NCBI GenBank assembly: GCA_003170655.1
Contig: PMYY01000081.1
Location: 8,999 to 32,744, forward strand
DNA: 23,746 nt
DNA from: Nitrospiraceae bacterium
GTDB taxonomy: Bacteria > Nitrospirota > Thermodesulfovibrionia > Thermodesulfovibrionales > Dissulfurispiraceae
Direction: 5' to 3'
This document shows, in pieces, positions 15,296 through 21,437 of this stretch. The notes under the pieces were generated by a model. It saw nothing but the letters and a program-made list of their open reading frames with translations, was not told the origin of the DNA and searched no databases. A program made the translations under genes and the position numbers. Position 1 is the stretch's first letter. Every line of letters starts with the position of its first letter.

Positions 15296-16192
15296 TCATT
15301 TCCTGGTCATCTTCTGTTCATACATCAGTTTATCAGCCATCGACAACAACATGCTGATATCACAATCAGGACTGGTGTCACATGACACGGCACCGATGCT
15401 AACCGACAATTGATAAGCTCGATTTTCTTTCGAGTTGAAATTTGCCATGTCGGTCGATATCCTGGATGTCATACTGTCGGCCCCGGTCTTAGATTCTTCA
15501 AATGCTATAACGGCAAACTCATCTCCTCCGATACGGGCTAATATGTCCGACTCGCGAAATGTCTGCTGTAGTATATTTGCCGTATTCCTTAGTGCGTTGT
15601 CGCCTTCGTTATGTCCCAGATTATCGTTAATCCATTTCATATTGTCGACATCCATAAATAACAGCCACATCGTTTTGTTCATGCGTGCAGCAAGTTCAAG
15701 CTGTTTTCTGGCAAGCATTAAGAAACCTCGTCTATTGTATAATCCCGTGAGTTCATCTGTAATAGATATTGATTTTAAATGCTGAATAAGGCGATTCCGT
15801 TCTATCGAATAGCGTATGGATCGATATAGGATACTGATATTATTGATTTGTCCTTTTCTCAGATAATCTTGAGCTCCGGACTTTAATGCTCCCACGGCTA
15901 ATTCTTCATCATCATCCCCGGTCAGCACTATAATCGGTATTTCGGGCACTTTCTCTGATAGCTTAATAAGAGTTTCCAATCCCTGGCTATCTGGAAGATC
16001 AAGATTAGAAATAACGACATCGGACTTCCGGCTGTCCAAACAGGCAAATGCGTTTTCCAGGCTACTTGCGCATATCAGATCTACAGTAATATTTCTTAAT
16101 CTAGCTAAGGCATCCTTAATCAGGCGAGTATCTCCCGGGTCATCCTCGACAAGTAATAATGTGATAGCGTTCAGATGATTTTCGCTTTTCAT
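15296..16192 (-). CDS. Diguanylate cyclase with degenerate receiver domain (REC-GGDEF)
   Basis: This protein is expected to make cyclic di-GMP. The GGDEF domain (about 140-298) is intact: TDELTGLYNRR, DVDNMKWINDNLGH, and the active-site GGDEF at 222-226. An RxxD inhibitory site (RESD, 213-216) sits the expected five residues before, so product inhibition is likely. The receiver domain (about 10-125) keeps Glu16-Asp17-Asp18, Thr91 and Lys113, but the phospho-acceptor position is Asn63 (ISNLDLPDSQG, where relatives have LLDL-LPDSQG). Normal Asp phosphorylation is therefore not possible. The gene is visibly AT-rich compared with neighbours (41% G+C over four 60-base blocks I counted), suggesting recent transfer. 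No Shine-Dalgarno is seen. Its 3' end faces the HD-GYP gene 66 nt away. Confidence 0.93.
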   Translation of the reverse strand: MKSENHLNAITLLLVEDDPGDTRLIKDALARLRNITVDLICASSLENAFACLDSRKSDVVISNLDLPDSQGLETLIKLSEKVPEIPIIVLTGDDDEELAVGALKSGAQDYLRKGQINNISILYRSIRYSIERNRLIQHLKSISITDELTGLYNRRGFLMLARKQLELAARMNKTMWLLFMDVDNMKWINDNLGHNEGDNALRNTANILQQTFRESDILARIGGDEFAVIAFEESKTGADSMTSRISTDMANFNSKENRAYQLSVSIGAVSCDTSPDCDISMLLSMADKLMYEQKMTRK

Positions 16193-16200
16193 TTAAATAA

Positions 16201-16206
16201 AGTATA
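16201..16206 (-). promoter_or_regulatory. -10 element of the GGDEF gene, predicted leaderless
   Basis: Minus-strand TATACT ends 8 nt before the ATG at 16192. At 17 nt upstream there is only a poor -35 (TAGTAA, 3/6), and it lies inside one arm of the palindrome at 16220-16249. This suggests activator-dependent transcription from a leaderless start. Confidence 0.45.
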
Positions 16207-16219
16207 TGAATTTAAGGCG

Positions 16220-16249
16220 ATTGTTACTAATACCTAGTTTAGTAACAAT
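16220..16249. promoter_or_regulatory. Perfect 11-bp palindrome upstream of the GGDEF gene (operator candidate)
   Basis: ATTGTTACTAA (16220-16230) and TTAGTAACAAT (16239-16249) are exact inverted copies separated by 8 bp. The proximal arm covers the -35 position of the predicted GGDEF promoter. The symmetry and position fit the binding site of a dimeric transcription factor. It has no U-run and is not a likely terminator for pyk. The rest of the 167-nt gap has a run of eight C (16258-16265) and a short hairpin near pyk. Confidence 0.5.
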
Positions 16250-16330
16250 AAGCTCTGCCCCCCCCTGAGGACAACAAAGATATCGCAAGGTTATTCGAAC
16301 AGATAAAATAACACTATCCCGGCGATCTTA

Positions 16331-16352
16331 GGATGGCAAAATCATTCCATCC
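16331..16352 (-). terminator. Short hairpin just after the pyk stop codon
   Basis: GGATGG (16331-16336) and CCATCC (16347-16352) form a 6-bp stem with a 10-nt loop beginning 7 nt after the pyk stop. No U-run follows, so it is only a weak terminator or 3'-end stabiliser candidate. Confidence 0.3.
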
Positions 16353-16359
16353 CGTTTCG

Positions 16360-17775
16360 TTATGTCACCTTGTGCAACCTGATAATATTCGGCTTGCCCA
16401 GAAACGGCGAACTCGCTACAAAGACTATGCTGTTTCCCTTCTTGATCAATCCCTCTTCTACGAGCGACTTTTCGATTTCACTCATGAGGTCGGCCTCCAG
16501 AATAATATCTTTGCTCGATATCAGTCTCGACATGGCGCCCCAATACAGGGGTATCCTATGCAGCGTCTCCTTCGATGGAGTGAAGGCGACGACCGGGACC
16601 GAAGGTCTCAGTTTCGACAGGAGCATGGCTGCAAACCCTGAATGCGTAAAGACTACGATCAGCTTTGCGCCGATGCTCTGGGCGGCCATGCATGCTCCCA
16701 CAGCGATCGACTCGGGGAACTTGTTGCTTGTTTTGTACAGTGACTTGAGCCGATCGGGGAAATTGACCTCCGTGTTCCTGATTATCGAATCCATCACCCT
16801 GACAGCCTCTACAGGATACTTTCCTGATGCGGTTTCGCCCGACAGCATTACAGCGTCCGTACCGTCCAGTATCGCGTTCGCCACGTCGGATGCCTCGGCC
16901 CTCGTCGGTCTTGTATGCTGTGTCATAGATTCCAGCATCTGGGTTGCAGTAATTACGACCTTCCCTTTCATGTTGGCCAGATCAATCAGCATCTTCTGGA
17001 TGACCGGGACCTGCTCCGTCGCCATCTCGACGCCAAGGTCACCCCTTGCCACCATAATCCCGTCGACAACTTCCATGATCTCTTCGATGTTGTCGAGGGC
17101 TTTAGGTTTCTCTATCTTTGCGATGATCGGCGGAAGATTTACTTTATTTTTTCTGGCCCAGTCGGTAACCCTCAAGATATCATCAGCCTGCCTGACGAAT
17201 GAGACGGCTACATAGTCGAAACCCAGACCGAGGCCGAACTGGAGGTCTCTCCGGTCTTTTTCGGTAAACGCCTCCAGAGTGGTCCTGGTGCAAGGAAGAT
17301 TCACGCCCTTCCTCGATTTAAGAACACCACCCTCGACCACTTCCGCCACAAGGGAATCCTTTTTCTTGCCAACTACAGTCAACTTAAGAATGCCGTCGTC
17401 GATAACGATGCTTTCGCCCTCATTAGCATCCTTGACCAAAGCTGGATAAGAGATATAAATGGCCTTTGCGGTGCTCAACTCTTTGCCAGCATAGAGAGAG
17501 ATTTGCGATCCTATTTTCAAATGGACGCTTCCTCCTTCTACATCGCCGACCCTGATCTTGATACCCTGAAGATCCTGGAGAATCGATATCGCCTTGTTCA
17601 GTCGTGCCGCCTCACTCCTTACAGTCCGGAATATTTTTTCATGAAACGGGTATTCCCCATGAGAAAAGTTCAACCGCGCTACATCCATACCGCTGCCTAT
17701 CAGCTCACCGATCACTTTCCTCGTGTTCGAAGATGGCCCGAGTGTGCAGACGATCTTGGCCTTTCTCATGTCCAT
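16360..17775 (-). CDS. pyk: Pyruvate kinase
   Basis: This enzyme converts PEP and ADP to pyruvate and ATP at the end of glycolysis. The barrel shows CTLGPSS, ARLNFSHG (Arg34, Asn36, Ser38, His39), Asp68, IAKIE (Lys220, Glu222), MVARGDLGVE (Gly245, Asp246) and ATQMLESM with Thr278. The lid region lies between about 78 and 165, and a regulatory C-terminal domain from about 340. The 471-residue length matches bacterial enzymes. Residue 72 is Ile in DLQGIKIR, where nearly all relatives I know have Pro. Two starts are possible: ATG at 17775, 4 nt after GGAGG, or ATG at 17769, 10 nt after it and overlapping the nadB stop as ATGA, which fits the family N-terminus better. It is cotranscribed with nadB. 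Confidence 0.96.
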   Translation of the reverse strand: MDMRKAKIVCTLGPSSNTRKVIGELIGSGMDVARLNFSHGEYPFHEKIFRTVRSEAARLNKAISILQDLQGIKIRVGDVEGGSVHLKIGSQISLYAGKELSTAKAIYISYPALVKDANEGESIVIDDGILKLTVVGKKKDSLVAEVVEGGVLKSRKGVNLPCTRTTLEAFTEKDRRDLQFGLGLGFDYVAVSFVRQADDILRVTDWARKNKVNLPPIIAKIEKPKALDNIEEIMEVVDGIMVARGDLGVEMATEQVPVIQKMLIDLANMKGKVVITATQMLESMTQHTRPTRAEASDVANAILDGTDAVMLSGETASGKYPVEAVRVMDSIIRNTEVNFPDRLKSLYKTSNKFPESIAVGACMAAQSIGAKLIVVFTHSGFAAMLLSKLRPSVPVVAFTPSKETLHRIPLYWGAMSRLISSKDIILEADLMSEIEKSLVEEGLIKKGNSIVFVASSPFLGKPNIIRLHKVT

Positions 17776-19340
17776 TTCACCTCCATGATATGACCTATTC
17801 CTCGAATATTAGTGTGGCGCTGCCATTGTCCTTCTTTCTGCGGATAGTCGGAGCGGTAGTGTCCGCCCACACTCCCTTTCCTGAGGATCGCAGCTTCGGT
17901 TATTGAGAGTGCAGTTATCAGCATACTCTTTACCTCCAGGCCTGCCCTCGTCGCGAAATCCATATCGAGAATTTCTCTGAAATCCAGAAGCGTTTTCCTC
18001 GCAGTATCTAGAGATTCTGCGCTGCGCACGATCCCTGAGTTTTCCCACATTGTCCTGCGTATGATGGTCCTTATTTCACCCAGATCCAGAGAATCCCTCA
18101 TCGAATTGCCCGTTTCGGAGTTCCTTTTCAGGGCGCGGGTCGGCTCCATCTGTGCGCTGTAGACGGCTGCAGCAACTCCTGCCCTGCAGCCGTAAACGAG
18201 GCCCTCCAGCAGGCTGTTGCTGGCGAGCCTGTTGGCTCCGTGCACACCTGTACAAGCAACCTCTCCAGCGGCAAAGAGCCCTGGGACGGTCGTCATACCT
18301 TCCAGATCGGTCTTAACTCCGCCCATCATATAATGCGCTGCCGGGGAGACGGGGATCCTGTCTCTCGTAATGTTCAGATTATATTTGAGACAGGTCTCAT
18401 AAATCCTCGGGAAGCGTTTTTTGACAAATCCGGGATCGAGGTGAGTAAGATCGAGATAAACATGGTTACTCTTCGTCTTGGCAATCTGCGAGATGATCGC
18501 TCTCGATACGATGTCCCTGGGGGCCAGCTCCGCATCCGGATGATAATGCTTCATAAAAAGAGTTCCATTAACGTCTTTCAAAAGAGCGCCCTCTCCCCTC
18601 ATCGCCTCGCTCAGGAGAAATTGCGGGGCCTTTGGTACATAAAGCGCGGTAGGATGGAACTGGACAAACTCCATGTCTTCGAGAACAGCACCTGCTCTGA
18701 GCGCAATGCCGATGCCGTCGCCTGTTGCAACATCCGGGTTGGTCGTCCTTGAGAAAACCTGGCCGGCACCGCCGGTTGCGAGCAATGTAGCTCTAGCATT
18801 CACAATTAAGACATCCGATCCACGCAGAATGGATGCCCCTTTGCAGACACCGCTCCTGACTACCAGATCCATGGCGGTGCTGAAACGCGATCCATGTATC
18901 CCCTTCAGAGATTTCACCTTATTTAACAGGACACGCTCCATCTCTTTCCCTGTCGAATCGCCCCTGGCATGAAGCACCCTACTTCGGGAGTGAGCTCCTT
19001 CACGCGTAAAGGCGAGCTTAGTTCCATCTTTGTCGAATTCGGCCCCCCACTCGATGAGTTCGAGTATTCTCCGCGGCCCCTCTTCCACGAGGACAGCCAC
19101 CGCCTCTTCGTTGCATAGCCCGGCACCTGCCTTGATTGTATCCTCAAAGTGGATGCCGACCTCGTCCTCGTCGCTCAGGGCAACGGCGACACCGCCTTGG
19201 GCATATTCGGTGGAGCTTTCGGTTGGTACATCCTTTGTCACTATCATGACGCGTCCGTGGCGCGAAAGCTCTATCGCTGCCCTGAGACCAGCAACACCGC
19301 TGCCGATAATCAGGAAATCGGAGTATATACTTTGTATCAT
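17766..19340 (-). CDS. nadB: L-aspartate oxidase
   Basis: This FAD enzyme oxidises L-aspartate to iminoaspartate, the first step of de novo NAD synthesis. In many organisms it can use fumarate in place of oxygen. FAD-binding GSGVAGLRAA is at 13-22. Succinate dehydrogenase-family motifs follow: EYAQGGVAVA, HARGDSTGKEM, the active-site HPTAL, PRDIVSRAI, AAHYMMGG, GANRLASNSLLEGLVYG and the C-terminal helical domain with SVGGHYRSDYP. The 524-residue length is normal. An AAGGA lies 10 nt before the ATG. No nadA or nadC is in view. Its 3' end overlaps the start of pyk. Confidence 0.96.
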   Translation of the reverse strand: MIQSIYSDFLIIGSGVAGLRAAIELSRHGRVMIVTKDVPTESSTEYAQGGVAVALSDEDEVGIHFEDTIKAGAGLCNEEAVAVLVEEGPRRILELIEWGAEFDKDGTKLAFTREGAHSRSRVLHARGDSTGKEMERVLLNKVKSLKGIHGSRFSTAMDLVVRSGVCKGASILRGSDVLIVNARATLLATGGAGQVFSRTTNPDVATGDGIGIALRAGAVLEDMEFVQFHPTALYVPKAPQFLLSEAMRGEGALLKDVNGTLFMKHYHPDAELAPRDIVSRAIISQIAKTKSNHVYLDLTHLDPGFVKKRFPRIYETCLKYNLNITRDRIPVSPAAHYMMGGVKTDLEGMTTVPGLFAAGEVACTGVHGANRLASNSLLEGLVYGCRAGVAAAVYSAQMEPTRALKRNSETGNSMRDSLDLGEIRTIIRRTMWENSGIVRSAESLDTARKTLLDFREILDMDFATRAGLEVKSMLITALSITEAAILRKGSVGGHYRSDYPQKEGQWQRHTNIRGIGHIMEVKWT

Positions 19341-19406
19341 TTCTCGCCGATCCTTCTTCTTTTTCTGTCAGTTTACCACAGAATAAGGGCGAATTCTTTA
19401 GGTGAT

Positions 19407-19610
19407 ATGATTGGATCGCGTTCAGTCATGCAGGAAAAGAGGTGCTCAGGGGAAGCGGTGTTGGGAGGGGGGCAGCTTCGCGGGGATATCGCAATAAATG
19501 ATTCCTCCATCTCGTGGCATTACCAAGATTATAAGGGATTTGACTACAAATATGATATCCTGAAAGTAGTCGGCGTCGATATCCATGTTGACGCATCAAA
19601 ACTGTATTGA
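19407..19610 (+). CDS. Small hypothetical protein (67 residues)
   Basis: I do not recognise this gene. The ATG at 19407 follows AGGTGAT by a few bases, a reasonable Shine-Dalgarno; an in-frame ATG at 19428 is the alternative. The frame stays open further back, but only opposite nadB. The peptide has no signal sequence or membrane segment. Its second half is rich in aromatic residues and Asp (WHYQDYKGFDYKYD, then VVGVDIHVDASKLY), which looks coding rather than random. It ends 40 nt before the OsmC-family gene and could be cotranscribed with it. It may instead be the remnant of a longer gene. The 66 nt between nadB and this ORF show no clear promoter. Confidence 0.4.
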   Translation: MIGSRSVMQEKRCSGEAVLGGGQLRGDIAINDSSISWHYQDYKGFDYKYDILKVVGVDIHVDASKLY

Positions 19611-19650
19611 ATAAAATCAAGGCCAAAAGACCTTAAAGGAGAATTTCCAA

Positions 19651-20145
19651 ATGAGTGAAGCCGAGAAAGATGAACTGGAGCAATCACTAGGGGGCTATAA
19701 AGAGAAGATCGTACCAATTAATAAAGCAACACTGACGTGGGACAAAGAGCTTATTTTCGTCGGAAGGACACAGGAAGGTTACGAAATAGATTTCGATGCG
19801 CATGTACAGTGGGGATGCAAGCCTACTGATGCTCTGCTGCTTGCGCTGGCCGGATGCATGGGCATCGACATTGTCATGTTCCTGCAAAAGATGAGGATAA
19901 GGCTGGCAAGTTTCAAGATCGACATCGTAGGAGAGAGAAACCCGACTCCTCCGCAGTTTTATAAGGCAATCGAGATGGTCCTGAACATAGCAGGGAAAGA
20001 CCTCGACCCCAAAAAGATCGAGCGCGCCATTAAGCTGTCGCACGAAAAATACTGCTCGGTATACAACTCTCTCAGGAAGGACATGGATGTCAAGGTTCGT
20101 TACGTACTCGAAAATAAAGAACCCGAGGTACCGAGCGATAAGTGA
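19651..20145 (+). CDS. OsmC/Ohr family protein
   Basis: Members of this family are thiol-dependent peroxidases that reduce organic hydroperoxides, although many OsmC-like proteins have no proven substrate. The two conserved Cys are present: Cys69 in LALAGCMGID and Cys135 in HEKYCSVYNSL, with the usual helix between. A preceding CKPTDALLLAL stretch matches the family. At 164 residues it is slightly longer than E. coli OsmC, with a charged N-terminal extension of about 20 residues. AAGGAGA lies about 9 nt before the ATG. Its stop overlaps the mqnB start as GTGA, so the two genes are coupled; why a redox protein is paired with menaquinone synthesis is not evident from sequence. Confidence 0.9.
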   Translation: MSEAEKDELEQSLGGYKEKIVPINKATLTWDKELIFVGRTQEGYEIDFDAHVQWGCKPTDALLLALAGCMGIDIVMFLQKMRIRLASFKIDIVGERNPTPPQFYKAIEMVLNIAGKDLDPKKIERAIKLSHEKYCSVYNSLRKDMDVKVRYVLENKEPEVPSDK

Positions 20146-20849
20146 GACGAGACGGCATCATCGCCCCTACGCTTATCGAGGCTGAAGCACTGCTCCGTCT
20201 GTTGTCGTCAAAAGAGGAATTTGTCATACAAGGCAAGCCGTTTTATAAAGGGTTGCTTAAAGGCAAAGATACGGTCCTATGTCTATGCGGGGTCGGGAAG
20301 ACAAATGCCGCTCACGGGACTGCTCTCCTTCTCGAAATATTCGGGCCCGCCATTGTGTATGTCATCGGGATTGCGGGCGCATATCCATCGGCAGGACTCG
20401 GCATCGGCGATATTGTTGTTGCAGAGAAAGAGATATACGGAGACGAAGGACTGCTGCTTGAATCCGGGTTCATGACTATGAATGTGATAGGCATGCCGCT
20501 CGCAGCCTCCGGCAGCACGCGCTATTACAACGAGTTCCCGCTCCATGTTCCGGCTGATCTGACGGATTACAGGCACAAAGGAGTCTTTGTCACCGTATCA
20601 TCATGTACCGGCACATTGCATCGGGGCAGGGAGATCGAGAAGAGCTTCAATGCGCTCTGCGAAAATATGGAGGGCGCTTCCGTCGCCCATATTTGCCTGC
20701 TGAACGCCACTCCTGCTGCTGAAATAAGGGGCATAAGCAACATCATTGAAGACCGCGCCGGGAAGCCTCTCGACAAAGCAGCCATCCTGGAAGCCGCTGA
20801 CAAAGTCCAGCAGTTCTTCCTGGCTAGAACACTTCAGCAGGCTCCCTAA
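20142..20849 (+). CDS. mqnB: Futalosine hydrolase (menaquinone biosynthesis)
   Basis: This nucleosidase removes the base from futalosine in the futalosine pathway to menaquinone. It belongs to the PNP/MTA-SAH nucleosidase family: an N-terminal GVGKTNAA stretch, the central GIAGAYP and GIGDIVVAEKEIYGDEG, the ENMEGASVAH motif with the ribose-binding Glu, and IRGISNIIEDR, where MqnB proteins differ from MTA/SAH nucleosidases. The 235-residue length fits. It starts at GTG, overlapping the OsmC stop. MTA/SAH nucleosidase activity is the main alternative. With ispH and the Rieske/b complex it points to menaquinone as the respiratory quinone. It converges with the TPR gene, the two stops sharing 4 bp. 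Confidence 0.85.
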   Translation: MRRDGIIAPTLIEAEALLRLLSSKEEFVIQGKPFYKGLLKGKDTVLCLCGVGKTNAAHGTALLLEIFGPAIVYVIGIAGAYPSAGLGIGDIVVAEKEIYGDEGLLLESGFMTMNVIGMPLAASGSTRYYNEFPLHVPADLTDYRHKGVFVTVSSCTGTLHRGREIEKSFNALCENMEGASVAHICLLNATPAAEIRGISNIIEDRAGKPLDKAAILEAADKVQQFFLARTLQQAP

Positions 20850-21358
20850 TTCTGCAACTCTTCAACTACCGGATTCTTTTCCCCTTTCATCTGGGAGACG
20901 ATCTTCTGCACTCCCTCGACGTAGTTGCGGTAATTCTCTCCGGCATGCTCTATGAAACCACCATACGCCTTAATTGCTTCAGTGGTGAGGCCACTTTTTG
21001 TGTATGCGATTCCCAGATTATAATGAGCCTCGGCTATTTCAGGGTTCAGGACGACGGCCTGGCTCAACTCTTTAATCGCATCTTCTATAAGTTCCTTGTT
21101 TAACAATGCAAGCCCAAGATTGGCATGGGCAAGCGGGAAATTCGGCTCTATCCGCAGGGCATTCCTGAATTCAGCAACCGCATCGTCAAAGCGGCTCTGG
21201 TAAAAAAGTGCAAGCCCTAGGTTATTGTAAGCTTCCGCAAAATCTTCTCTTGATTTTAATGCTTCCCTGAACTCCGCAACCGCTGTCTCTAGCTTGTTAT
21301 CCGCAAGCGCAGCATTGCCAAGTTCAAAATGGTCGACGACATTTTCCTTGTCAGTCAT
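20846..21358 (-). CDS. Tetratricopeptide repeat protein
   Basis: This 170-residue protein consists mainly of TPR units, protein-interaction modules of paired helices. About four repeats are seen, at roughly 8-41, 42-75, 76-109 and 110-143, each with the A/G-Y-x-N-L-G-x-A pattern (YNNLGLALF, HANLGLALL, HYNLGIAYT). There is no signal peptide or membrane segment, so it is probably cytoplasmic. AAGGAG lies 6 nt before the ATG. It has its own promoter and lies downstream of the kinase-like gene, 79 nt away. Partner and role are unknown. The C-terminal 30 residues are charged and not TPR-like. Confidence 0.9.
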   Translation of the reverse strand: MTDKENVVDHFELGNAALADNKLETAVAEFREALKSREDFAEAYNNLGLALFYQSRFDDAVAEFRNALRIEPNFPLAHANLGLALLNKELIEDAIKELSQAVVLNPEIAEAHYNLGIAYTKSGLTTEAIKAYGGFIEHAGENYRNYVEGVQKIVSQMKGEKNPVVEELQN

Positions 21359-21396
21359 TGGAGACTCCTTATGGAAGAACGATTTTTTATCTTTGA

Positions 21397-21405
21397 ATTA
21401 TACCA
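21397..21405 (-). promoter_or_regulatory. Extended -10 promoter of the TPR gene
   Basis: TGG followed by a consensus TATAAT (21402-21397), with no good -35. The predicted start near 21390 gives a leader of about 32 nt containing the AAGGAG site. Confidence 0.55.
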
Positions 21406-21437
21406 TCAATGGCAATATGTTGCGGAGTTAAGGCGGG

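Noticed and set aside
16258..16265. Run of eight C as a phase-variation tract
   Set aside because: It lies in an intergenic stretch, outside any reading frame and not between promoter hexamers I could identify.
16370..17215. 281-codon plus-strand open frame opposite pyk
   Set aside because: The opposite strand encodes every pyruvate kinase motif; this frame shows none of its own.
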